From: Drosophila miranda
Lineage: Eukaryota > Arthropoda > Insecta > Diptera > Drosophilidae
Direction of reading: 5' to 3'
DNA length: 64,000 bases
Assembly (NCBI RefSeq): GCF_003369915.1
Contig: NC_046674.1
Location: 11,718,001 to 11,782,000 of the forward strand
Below the pieces are notes generated by a model. That model worked only from the letters and a program-made list of their open reading frames with translations. It was not told the origin of the DNA and made no database searches. Position numbers and translations under genes: made by a program. This document shows, piece by piece, positions 34,363-45,800 of this stretch. Numbering within the stretch: position 1 is the first letter of the stretch; the number at the start of each line of letters is the position of its first letter.

Positions 34363-36418
34363 TCAGTTGAATTCGTGATAAAGATCTGGACTTCTTGGCG
34401 TGGCTGTTGACTGGACTGTTGACTGCTCGAGGCTGGCCGCAATCTGTCGCAGATTGTCTACACCAGTCAGCAGTTGCCTGCAAGACGGAAGACGGTGGAA
34501 ATTATTTGGAAGCAGCCGGCCAGGCACTCCACTCACCTCAAATTCTGTTCAGCATCGTCGGCGGCACTCCTCAGGTCCCGCGACACTAGATGCGTTCTGG
34601 ACGGACGCGTTGCGCTGCTCCCGCTACTGCCCGTGCCACTGCCACTGGAGCCACCAGGAGTCACAACGGTAGCTCCTCCCGTGGCTCCATCCGTAGCACT
34701 ACGCAGAGCAAAGAGTTCCGCCTGGAATGAAGCAACAGGATGCGAAATGACACTTTTGGTTATAGATCCAAGACTCACCTCTAACTGGGCCACCTGGCGT
34801 CGGAGGCGCTGCGTGTTCTGTGTGTTGGCCGTCGTGGCCAGGGTCTCTCGCCGGCGCGAGGCCTCTGTGAACTGAAGAAGCTGCTGCTCAAAGTCATGAG
34901 CTCGCCTGGTCTGGGCGTTCAGCTCCACTCGAGTCTCTTGTAGCTCACGCTGCAGTCGTTCGTTCTCCTGTCGCATCGTCGACAGCTGCAAAGGGCCGGC
35001 CGCTTCCTGCGGCGGCGAGTCAATGGAATTGGAGGGCAGCCCAATGGCCACATCGGCTAGGCGCTGGGACGAGTGAATGATGGGACCATCGGAGAGGAAG
35101 TCGGGCAGCATTTTGGCGGTGGATCCAGCAGACGGCCCTGGGCCGGATTCGCCAGAGGATCCATCGGGTGGACCGGGCAGGGAGGCAACACCAGGCAGGC
35201 CAAGGGAGGCAAGCGCCGATGGCAAAAGCCCGCCACCCACTGCACCGCTAGGGGCCTCGGCAGCTCCCAACGGTGAGTTGGGTGGCGAGCTCAGGTGTGC
35301 GTCCTGGACGGCGCACCAGGCGTCCGGCAAGTGGTCCTGCACAAAGTCTGGCAAAGCAGCTGCTGCACCTCCCCCTCCACCACAACCACCAGCTCCGGCA
35401 CATGTCATGTTTGATGTGTCCAGGGGCAGGTCCAGCTTCATTTTGGGAGCAGCTGTAAGAACCAATCGGTTGGGGCGCAAATCCCTGTTTCCGGCCGGTC
35501 GTCGTCGAGGCGAGGATGAGGGGCATGGTACATGGGGCGGCATGTCGTAGCTGGAGTAGGAGCGCGGCACGTACCGCGAGCTGGAACTGCTTGAATTCAA
35601 ATTGGACGATGCGGATGGAAAGATGTCTGTTGGATAAATAAACCGTTCAGTTTGGGCTCATTTTTTGATTCATTTCAGATCGACTTACCATCGTCTATCC
35701 GCTCGTCGAAGAGCTTGTTGTTGCGCACCTGGGCCAAGGATACGTGATCGTCGTCGTCATTATCAAGGGCGTGTACATCGTCATGACCCAGCCGTAGATC
35801 TGGACGTTGACGGGATCCGCTGCTGCTGGGTGCTACAGCTCCTCCTCCACAGGCCGCGTACTCGGCCAGACTCGCCTGCGAGTCGAAGGAACTGAAGCGC
35901 GGGGACCGCTTCATTTTGGAGGAGGCACTGCTCCCGTTCGCGTCAGGTGGTTGCATGAGCGAGGCCGAGGCCGACTGGGGCACCTTGGGCCGCGCTCCCG
36001 TCGATGTCTGCACTGCGGCTGTGGCATCCACTGATGTTACCGTGCTCGTGGGCGCAGTCACAGTGCCACTACTGTTGAGAAAGTGCTTGAAGGAGAACGA
36101 CGAGGAGGAGCTTCCAGTGTTTACCGTTGTGGCTCCAGTAGATGTGGTGGCCCGTATATTTGTGTAGTCACCGTAGCCGCCGTCATTGCGATTGCTGCTA
36201 CTGCCACTCCCACTGCCAGACAGACTCCCATTCAGACAGAGGTCTGCCACCAGGTCGTTCACTCCCCTGGATGTCGACGAGCATGGCTCCTCCCTCTGGG
36301 GTCCCTTGCCGCGTCCTACTCCTGTCAGGAGAGACTGCTGTTCCTTCTGTGGTGCTTGTTGCTCCTTCTGGGTAGCCGTTGTCGCATCGCTAGCACTGCC
36401 GTTGCTCCCATTTGCCAT
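34363..36418 (-). CDS. ENTR1/SDCCAG3-like coiled-coil protein
   Basis: Four exons join in frame on the minus strand: 36418-35689, 35626-34779, 34721-34537 and 34477-34363, giving 625 aa. The first 440 residues are low complexity (Ser, Gly, Thr, Pro), with scattered linear segments (LPDFVQDHLPDAW, KMLPDFLSDGPIIHSS). A coiled coil at about 450-540 (QENERLQRELQETRVELNAQ, LRRQVAQLEAEL) is followed by a conserved-looking C-terminal helix (SAADDAEQNLRQLLTGVDNL). This layout matches vertebrate ENTR1, an endosome-associated trafficking regulator that binds retromer and acts in cytokinesis. The assignment is by layout and memory. The intron between exons 2 and 3 is 57 bases and stop-free. The gene is divergent from EMC10. 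Confidence 0.7.
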
Positions 36419-37966
36419 TTAATTGCACACACTGGTGGGATGACGATGACCACTTGCACTGCTTGGAATCTCGTTTGTCACTCTGTTAATCTCCCGAATT
36501 TGCTGTCTGAATGAATGTCCTCGCTGCGTGCTGTGTTCGATGTTGCGTTGCTCCCTTTGTTTATGCTTTTCCTAGCAATCTAGCTAAATTCTCATCTCAT
36601 TTCTCTGCCGACTTTTCACTTGGGGTTTATTTTTGCAGCACTTTTGCACTTTGCAGCACTGGCGGAACATGCACTTTTGCCGTATTTTTGGCCTATTTAG
36701 GGCTGGTCCTACCATTTTCTCACCAATGCAGTGCTGGTAAGAGCCGCATTCATTAAACGATAGTTTTAACCGAAATATTTTTTGAATTCATGTTTAATGA
36801 TAATATACAGTAAAAATGCAGAATGCATTTGGATGAATGCGGAAACAACGGAAAAACAGCTAACCATAAACGTACCATATCGAGATCGGGATATATATAC
36901 GGAAAACAAATCAAATGCATGAATATAAAATATACATGTCTGTGAAAAAGATATTATTAATTCATTTTCAGAGCAACGTGGAAGACACTATTTTAATTTT
37001 AAATTTACTAAAAAGGGTATACAAACGTCCATACCACTGGTGGACAGCAACAAGTGCTAAAATACCAACAACATGTAAGAAATGATGTGACATTCCATAC
37101 TCACGTTACATTTCACATTTTTCGCTTAAACCTTTTTCTTAGACACAATACAATAAAAAGAAGTACTTAACAGGATAAAATTATATGTTGAGGACTGAGG
37201 GTCCTATCTAGCCAGTAATATTCAACCAAATTTCAAAATTGTGTATGATTTCAGAACATGGACCAGTGGGTATTAAAATAGTATGCACGACAGTGATAGA
37301 ACTTGAAGATCTTTAGCGCAGTTCAGGTGAAAAATATCGTGGTCTTTTTTGTTAAGCTAAGATAAATGAAGGAATTACAAGAGTAATTATTATTATTGGT
37401 ATAATTATCCGCGGCTTACCTCAAGTTGTTAGCCTTGTCTACCTCATACACCTTAAAAATTGTATACTTTTCATAGCATTTTCTAGTATTTTCCAGTCTT
37501 AAAGTACGCGTTATGGACTAACCCTCTTGTCCACTGCACCAATGTAGAAATCGTGTAGAAATTCCATTCAGAGCCATGTCCCAGGCCCTATAGAAAATTA
37601 ATTCGTGATCAGTATCGAATTTCTTATTGCTTGTCATCAAAAACTCAATTTTCTCAAAAATGGAAAAAAAGGAATGTCAAAAAGTGGGCAACGGAGGTTT
37701 TTCACACTGCCGCTTTCATGGGGATTGTATGAAAAAAAAACGGCCAAACTTTTCACTAACGTAAACATTTCCCTGCAGGTGTCGCCTTTGATAATTACAT
37801 AAAAATGTAGTTAAATAATTAGTCAGTATGTTTTAAAACTGAGACGCATATTTCGGTATATTTCTGAGGGACGGTTGGTATATTTTAACTATAAATCCGC
37901 GGTCACACTATAAATTGCCATCACCAAATTACAATTAATAAAATAAAAATAAAAGTAACATATAGA
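36419..37966. other. Divergent region between ENTR1-like gene and EMC10
   Basis: The left part (36419-36750) is the probable 5' UTR/promoter of the ENTR1-like gene. The remainder is AT-rich with no coding signal. The EMC10 core promoter lies at its right end. Confidence 0.55.
37854..37910 (+). promoter_or_regulatory. EMC10 core promoter motifs
   Basis: CGGTATATTTCTGA (37854-37867) and TTGGTATATTTTAAC (37875-37889) are two copies of the GTATATTT box. CGGTCACACTA (37900-37910) is a perfect match to the fly motif YGGTCACACTR, bound by M1BP. The start codon is 57 bases further. There is no TATA box at the usual spacing. Confidence 0.75.
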
Positions 37967-39006
37967 ATGAATTTAAGTGTTGTTCTGGTTTTGCTAAGCA
38001 TCGTCGCCAACGGATGGGTAAGAATACATATTTATCAATAAGCCACTTACAACAATTTAGTTTTTGCATGCAGTGCTTCCTGGAACATGACAGTTGGATT
38101 ACAGTTGAGCTCCATCATGCGCTAGCATCAAACACGGACGAATTTTCTTTCCGCGGAAATGTTACCATTCCCAGTCTAAATTCGGGCTTGTCCAATGTAG
38201 CTCAACTTCCTTTGACCCATGGAGAACTAGACATGTTGAAGGTAAGTAAAACTACAGACCGGCATAAATCATACAAATGTACCTATATATGTACATATGT
38301 ATATATGTGCGTACAAAGGCTCACAGGTTAAATCGTACAGCGCATGCATTCACATGAAGATTCATGAAATCGAAATTAATGAATGCACATACCAATGTTA
38401 AATAATATCGTGTCAGCTAAACTTTGGGCTATTTTTATTTTTCGATTTAAGGTTAAAATAATTGCACATCTGATTTCATTACCCCATGCTTTAGGCTCTT
38501 GGCAAACAAAATGAGTTCTACCGCTTGAAGGCAACTGTGGTATATCCCAACGGCAGTAAGGCACGCTTCATTACATCCAACAAGGCCTGCAGCTTGCTGC
38601 AAGCTCATCTGAACGATGTACTGTGGATCTCACTAGACCCTTCTGGATATGTTACCGCTGTTACTGTCTCGCAAGATGCATCGCCAGGTACCGACGGCTG
38701 CACAAGTGATGAAATAAATAAGTTGGAGGAAACGCATTTTAACACCGACGTTTTGATCCGTCACGCTGAGCTAGCTCCTGTACCAGATACAGCTGGCTTT
38801 ATTCAAAAGGTCGAGCGTGAGCGTGAGGCCAGAGATCGCGGGGAAGTTCGTGATAACCGAGGATTCTTTGCCAAATATGTAAGCTAAAACCTTGTGATTT
38901 GAAAATATCAGCCAATAATTGTTTGGTTTTTTAGTGGATGTATATCGTTCCTGTAGTTCTATTGGTCTTTATTTCTGGAGCTACAAACCAAGACGGAGCT
39001 AAATAA
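37967..39006 (+). CDS. EMC10: ER membrane protein complex subunit 10
   Basis: Four exons join in frame: 37967-38017, 38074-38241, 38495-38878 and 38935-39006, giving 224 aa. There is a signal peptide (MNLSVVLVLLSIVANGW), then a lumenal beta-sandwich-like domain (WITVELHHALAS, FSFRGNVTIPSL). A charged stretch (KVEREREARDRGEVRDNRGF) precedes a single transmembrane helix at about 202-217 (WMYIVPVVLLVFISG) and a short tail. The EMC inserts tail-anchored and multipass membrane proteins at the ER; EMC10 is a lumenal-facing subunit. Length and topology match the family. Confidence 0.92.
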
Positions 39007-40299
39007 GAAATCAAGTAACTAAAGTTTACATATTTTGTTAGCTCTTTTAATAAAAATCGTAGACAATTCTGTATTATTTAATACATAAATAATAAGTAAT
39101 AAATTTACAAAAAATAAATAGGTGCCCCTTGCCAGCAACGTCTTATGGGGTATGGAACAAATTTAAAACAAATTGCTAAAATGGTTTGCGCTTTTTTTTT
39201 TTTTTTTCGGTAGTTTCTTTGTAAAACAGCAAATAAGCGTATATACTAGCAAAATGCTTATTTAAAATGCTGGTGGTTTATCTAAAGAACGCTAGTTTGT
39301 TGCTTGGGAGTTTGGACAATATTTTTCAGATGCTTGTAAAACAAAAAGAGAAGTATCAAGGCTTGACGCCAAATTTTGGCCGCCGTCTTCCACTCACATA
39401 AAGCGCAAAAATCTGTGACATCAAAATTATTAAATTTAAAAAAAAAAAAAAAAATAGCAGATTGCCAAATCTGGATCCGATCGGATTGTTATTATAGCCA
39501 GAAGAAACAAATGATATTTCAGTGGCTACGGAACACCACCCACGCGCTTACTCATTCGCTCTCTCTCTCACACTCTTCGTGCAGTGTGCTCCCCTTGCGG
39601 TGGGGAGTTAGATATAACGACTAGTGTGGGTGTTAGAAATGAAAGAGAGAGAGACGGATGTAGCGGAATAGAAACAGTAGCGGAAAAATGGTAACAGATA
39701 AATTATTCTACTAAAATAATTCGTTAGGTGAAAAGATGACAAACGGAGTTCAATAATTAACATTAAAACATACATAAATAGCTCCGGCTCCGATACCAAT
39801 TTCGGCGCTTACGTATAAAATATACTGTTAGTTTACATAAATCACAAATACATATGTGTGTATATAGGAAGGTCAATAGTCGAATTCTGTCGGATTTCAC
39901 TGTATTAAATAAATGCAACAGGAATGAGCGCTCAATAAACATGACGTGCGAAATATTCGAGCCAAAATTCTATTTGTATTTGCTTTTACCGAAACGGCAA
40001 GATTGTCTCTAAGTTCGACCACTATATTATACCATAGTATCAAAATATAGTTGGTTGAGGCCAAGGGCGTACTCAGGATGTCGCGAAGGGTAGATTATTG
40101 TTCCCTTAACTTTAATATTAGATATGTGTGGTGGCAGTCATTTATTTTATTCACTAATTTTTATAATATATTTTTATTAAATTGTAAGTCTTCTGGGACT
40201 TTTCCCGAACTCCTCCAAGACGTCTCGCTGGAATTCCGAATTACTCTCTTTAACTAGGCGTCTGAAAATTCTAGAAAGCACTACCTGCAGAAATGCTGG
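39007..40299. other. Intergenic with DINE-1-like copy B
   Basis: AT-rich DNA with T and A homopolymers (39190-39210, 39438-39456). It contains the DINE-1-like copy listed separately and no gene. Confidence 0.55.
39440..39660. mobile_element. DINE-1-like repeat, copy B (partial)
   Basis: It shares with copy A the blocks TATAGCCAGAAGAAACAAATG, CAGTGGCTACGGAA, CCACGCGCTTACTCATTC, CTCTCTCTCTCACACTCTTC and GTGCAGTGTG. It lacks the TATACCC terminal segment. Confidence 0.6.
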
Positions 40300-40739
40300 C
40301 TAGATAAAACTTAAATTTTCAATATCACTTGGATCAAGAGCAGATAAATAAAATTCTGGATTATGTTGCACTTTAAATCTTTGCTTCAATATAAGAAAAA
40401 GATATGGGTCTCTGGTAATACGAGTATATTGGCACAGATGCAAATGCAGGATTTGCTTGAATTGGTTGCTTTTGAGTATTTCTTGGCGTAGTACATCCAA
40501 TCGCAACGCTTTTTTAACCCTAGTGGATTCCATATATACACAATATATTTTATTAAATACTACATTAGCTGTAGATATGTATATGCACTCAAATATATAT
40601 AAATATGAATTGTAAAACGATTTGAACGGCTCAAGAATAGCGTTTTTTCAGGCAGAGCTTAATAATTTAATTGCTGCTTTTCTTTTTGAAGTAACTAACT
40701 CCTTCTTCGTTAGTTTTTCTAAGTCAACAAGTATTTAAA

Positions 40740-41110
40740 AAAAAAACATCCGACCACTTGAAATATTTCCTTCGAAGACTCTTTAAAAAGGTTATAGTGT
40801 TTTTAATTGCGGAAGTACTGTTTCGCATTTCAGATACCGCCTTTAAGTAATTTACGGCAGTGAAAATATATGCTTTTCGGAAATGATTGTTTTAGAACCC
40901 CTCCATCAAAACCTAGTCCAACACCTTTGTGAGGATTGAGATCCATTTCATTCACTTATTATTTAATATTTGCAGCTATAGTTTCTGCATTCAAAGTCTA
41001 TAAAGCCAAACAAACTTCTATAATTTGCATTTGGCCTTTGTCAAAAAAACGAATACCAATCGAGGGGTGTTCTTTTCCAGATATGTCTGCTGTCTCATCT
41101 GCCAAAATGC
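40740..41110 (-). mobile_element. hAT-like (DUF4371/ZMYM-type) transposase relic
   Basis: Minus-strand frames read ILADETADISGKEHPSIGIR and FFDKGQMQIIEVCLAL, then TLNAETIAANIK, GVGLGFDGG and YFHCRKLL, then SEMRNSTSAIKNTITFL and KYFKWSDVFF. These blocks and their order match the catalytic region of hAT transposases of the DUF4371/ZMYM kind (ADETxDxS, GxGxDGA, YFHCxxHxLNL). Stops and frame changes separate them, so the element is dead. The MESTRVKKALRLDV frame at 40533-40300 may be its continuation but I cannot show this. Confidence 0.65.
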
Positions 41111-41884
41111 TATATGCAGCTATATGTCTTTAAAAACATATATTTGACTTCATAACTTTGCCGCAAATATCAATAAGTTCGTTTTGATTTTTCGATTTAC
41201 ATACGTATGTAGAATTTTTTATTTTTAACTTCGAAGTAATTTTTATGGATATTCAAAAAATGCTATTGAACTTTTCTAAACATGCCAGGGGAAGATCATG
41301 CATTTCATAAAATATTATTGAAAAAGTAATACATTTTAAAAAGGTTATATTGTCATCTAAAATTTTTCTGTAATCAGTTTGTATTTGAACATCCACCGGG
41401 AGGATGTCCAAAAACAATTTCGCTGACAGAGCTGCCTCCTTGTGCGTGTTTCAGTTCGAGCATTTTTAAACATTTTGGTTTTAATCGATAAATAACGTTT
41501 AATGTTTAACTTTGATTTACATAATAAAATTAAGTTATAAAACTTGGTCAAATTGTTTATTTTTGTAAAATATCATTCACACTGCAAGCAATATCTAATA
41601 AAAGTAATTTTTCTAAAAAATATCTAATTGCCGACTTATTTTGGTATAGATGATACACATATGTGGGGATTTTGTATATGGTTTTATACCTGCTACAGAC
41701 CTTATTTTGACTTTTTTTGTGTGAGTTGCGTTACTTAAATATATCTAAAAGACGGCTAAAATATTCTAGGAACATATACAAAACAAAAACTTAATGAAAT
41801 TCAGGAATATATTTGTTTAAGGCCAAGCTGTAAAGCAACCCAAAAATTAGATGGTTGGAAATTTTTTAGAATTTCAATGAATAC
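41111..41884. other. AT-rich intergenic
   Basis: No gene. Possibly more of the hAT-like element; no terminal inverted repeats were found by eye. Confidence 0.4.
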
Positions 41885-42850
41885 ACCTTTATACGTAGGC
41901 TGTCTTTTAAGTCCGTAGCTTAGAACTTTTACTTGTTCGGATGCGTTTTGGAGAAAATTGGAATTGACGAGAATGCTTCGATAAATAATGTTCGACCTTT
42001 GGCGATGAAGCACCATGCATTGCCACTGCGGAAAACTGGTGAAACGGATTCAGTAGTGTCCGTCCTTCGCTGCAAAACGAATCTCGTAAGGCTCGTCCTT
42101 AACGGTTGTTGTGCTAGAGCAAATTGATGCAGTGCGTGAATTACAATTGCAAGATCGTCACGCGACATACCGTCAGATAGAGGCATCTTTGGGTGTTAGT
42201 CGGACCAGCGTACATTTAATATTGCATCAACATTTGGCCGTCTAAAAGATATGTTCCCGTTGGACAGCTCACATTTTGTACAACTGCGCAAAAAAAGGCT
42301 CGTGTCGACTGGTGCAAAGAAACCTTGATGAATCACCGTGGTTCAAAACACGTTTATGACATCTTAATAGCTGACGAATCGAAAAAAAAACTATCGACGG
42401 TATGGGTGTTCCACAACGAGCTAAAGCCAACAAAAGTTATTCGGGGTCGCTGCAGTTCAAAGCATGGTCGCCTGTTCCTTCGTAAAAAGGGGTCATGCTG
42501 CACTTGTTACTTTGGAGACACGTAGAAGCGTCAATTCGGAGTGGTACACAACCATTTGCAGAATTGAGGGAAACCAACCTGAGAAGACGGCTCCTACTTC
42601 ATCATAACACTTCATCCCACTGCAGAGCATTTTTGTATACGGAAAACATCGAATTATTGGGTCATCCGCCTTACAGCCCTGACCTGGCACCTAATGACTC
42701 TTTTTATTCCCCACTTGAAGAAAAAAATGCGCGGACACCGTTCTATCACGACGGAGGAGGCTGTTGAATAATTCAAAACACTCATCTCAGAGGTGTCACC
42801 TTCCGAGTGGAAAAAGTGCTTTGAATCCATCATCATGGAGAATATTTAGA
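41885..42850 (+). mobile_element. Mariner transposon relic
   Basis: Plus-strand frames read in order EQIDAVRELQLQDRHATYRQ, IEASLGVSRTSVHLILHQHL, KKARVDWCKETLMNHRG and KHVYDILIADESKKK. They continue TVWVFHNELKPTKVIRGR, then HPPYSPDLAPNDS, then EEAVE...ISEVSPSEWKKCFESI. This is the mariner DDE transposase from the helix-turn-helix linker to the C-terminus. The first catalytic Asp (IADES, usually GDES) and the YSPDLAPND motif are present. Several stops and frame changes make it inactive. The exact termini were not resolved. Confidence 0.85.
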
Positions 42851-45800
42851 AAAGCAATCAAATCATTTTTAATGTTATTTTGCTGGCTCTTCTCTATGAT
42901 TCTACGGAGCTGAAAGTAGTAATAGATACGTTAATATGTAGAATCATACGTCATAAGTATCTTACTGTGTATTCCACATGAAAGTTTCAGTTTGTGAATT
43001 AAAGTTGAATGCATTTTTGCACCCTAAAACAATTTGCCACTTTGAGTGCTCATAACTAAATGCGAAACTCGGGTTTTCTTTAAAAGTAGATTTTGTGTAG
43101 CTTTTATTCAAAGCGGTAATAAAATTCTTTAACTTTTGCCACCTCCTTTCGGCTGATGCCCCACTGTGCGTCGTACTTCAAGGGGTATATAAACCTCGGT
43201 ACTGATGAAGCTCGCTCATTTGAGTAGTCTTTATTCTATGACATAGCACGGTCGTGATATTTATTACCTGTAATAAAATAAGTAAATGACCGTAATGATA
43301 TGTTGCAAACGGACTAATGTTTTTCAATTATGAATGAATATATCCACATGTATTACATTGACCACATTTTTGCATTTTAGAAATATCGCCTTTACACCTG
43401 CCACAAATATACTGCGTGCGGGGCACATACATACGTACTAATCCAAGTGAAAATGTAAAATAAACCATAATTAAAACGTTTGTAGACAGTAAACGGAGTG
43501 GGCAACCAGGGAGAATTGTAAATTACACGGTCGCTTAACCACGGGCCACCCCGAATTGGGCTCGAGTACGCTGCGTGCCGAGTGGTTGCAACACAAAATT
43601 GTAATTACAATTTCCTGGCGCTTTCCCGGAGAAGGTGGCCCCGGCTGGGAGTGTGAGTCTGAGTCCGAGTCCGAGTCCCCCTCAACGAGTGCTAAAAAAT
43701 AATTTTGATGATGTTGCCTATCAGTGCGGTAAGGAGGACTACGTGACAATTTGTCGATACCCGAATTTCTTCATCGGCCAGCAACGCCCTCGGTGGTGTA
43801 AAAAACGACTCGGCCCGCCTTGGCTCGCCCCTCCCGTGGTCGTTTTATTTCTACCCGCAAAATGCAGGCAAACCAAGCATGTGGTAACCCATAATTTACG
43901 CCCAAGGAAGTTATGATATTGATTACCATAAAGAATATCCAAGGTGGTTTTCTAGATTTGTTACCCTAATGCTAAGAACTTAATTGCACTACGTCATCGA
44001 GATAATCTGCCAATATATTGACAGACATTTCACAATGGGTTGTTTAAATTGTTACATTTCTCGTGCCGCTTAATCCGTCACCCAACGTCACCCTTTTTCT
44101 GTTAAATTTAAATTATCTATTTGCTAAACAAGGCGCATTGAAGGATAACAAAACACTTTTAAATTTAAACACAAAAAATTGCCAGATCAAAAAGCAGAGT
44201 TGGAAAAGAGCCATCTGTCAAAATTCTCGTCGGCGTCCTACGCAATCTGTCAACCTTCATACTTTTCTCATTTGGGCGACATTAACAATGTCGTTGAATT
44301 ATGGGTTGAACTGCGGTACACGATACGATGCGACGGTACACGCCTAATAAAGTATTTCGTCCCGGTGCACTTGTCAAGTGTTGACATACCAACCCATCCA
44401 GCCATACCATACCATACCATACCCACCGACCAAGCCGGTCATTAAAATATACACTTTTAGCCTTTGAGTTCGCTTGAAAATGAATTCCAAATTGGCCGAA
44501 TCCAGTGCGGAGAAGACAGGGTTGCGGGACTTACAATTACTTAAATTGTTCATGCTAATGTGTTACCTTTGGCCCATATTTAAACACGATAAAGACCACG
44601 ACCACACTTGAGGGGTGTGTTCAATCGGAGAAGCGTTTACTGGCAGTGCACTGCACTGCCCAGCGAGTACTATTACACCCCCAATTAGCTGATGGTTTCG
44701 TACTCGCATATACGATATATGTATCATCGTTTATACTTTGTATATCTTTGAATGATTAAAATCGTGTGCGTAAAATGCAATTTCCTTGTTTGATTTTACA
44801 TCATTCGAGTCTACCTGTGAAGAAAATAATGCTTAAATAAAATAAACATTTTGAACTGCTGTGCGGCCAGCATGTAGGCATACGGATAACAGTAGCACAA
44901 TAATACTTGTACAAATATTCCCATACGGATATATTCATGGGTATTAAATTTGTAACAAGTTAGCAGATGGCGCCAATTCAGAGCCCGTCGTGTGTGAGTA
45001 GAGTGATTAAACAAGCGTATCGATACGAGCAGGAGAAGGAGCAGGAGCAGGAGCAGGAGTGTGGGCATTGGCAGTGGCATTGGCGTACCCATCAATGCTG
45101 AATCCAAGTTTACACAATCCCAATTCAATTTAGGATTGACAGGTTCATAAACGGCATTGTTCGCCCTGTTTGTATTTGAATTTCATGCCCGAAAACAATT
45201 GTTCTTTTACTGCCCACACATTCATGGTGCCACAATAGGCAGGCAAGAGGCTTATGCACTCGAGTAAATACTGTTTGGTCATGGGAAAGCCAATTGCGGA
45301 CTTATGCCGAGCGGCGCGGTTTATTATTATCGAGATAATCCCTTTAGGAAACGTTGCCACAAGTGCACCATTTTCCGGGATACGAATGCGATGCGAAAGA
45401 TATTCTTACGAGTATTCTGGAAGGCTACTATTAAAGACTCAATTTACATATGGAGAAGAGAGCAATCTATAAGCCGTGAAAACGGTTACTGCCTTTGACC
45501 TATGAATCCATCCTTCCAATCAATCAGAATTCTTCCTATCTACGAAAATATTGTGCGTTTTCAGATTGTGGAATAAATTTCAAAATGGAATTGAATTTCA
45601 AATTAGGTTGGCTCAATGTATTGGTTGAATTTATAATAACGGAGGAGTTGAAAGGATTTTGTTTTTGAGAAAATGGATTTCTGTGCGTATGCCATAAAAA
45701 TACACTCAATCACACTGCTCGGCCTCGGGTATGCCAAATATGTAAATATAGATCTGAATAAAATAAATCTATCTTTAACTCTTAATATATCTCAGTTCCT

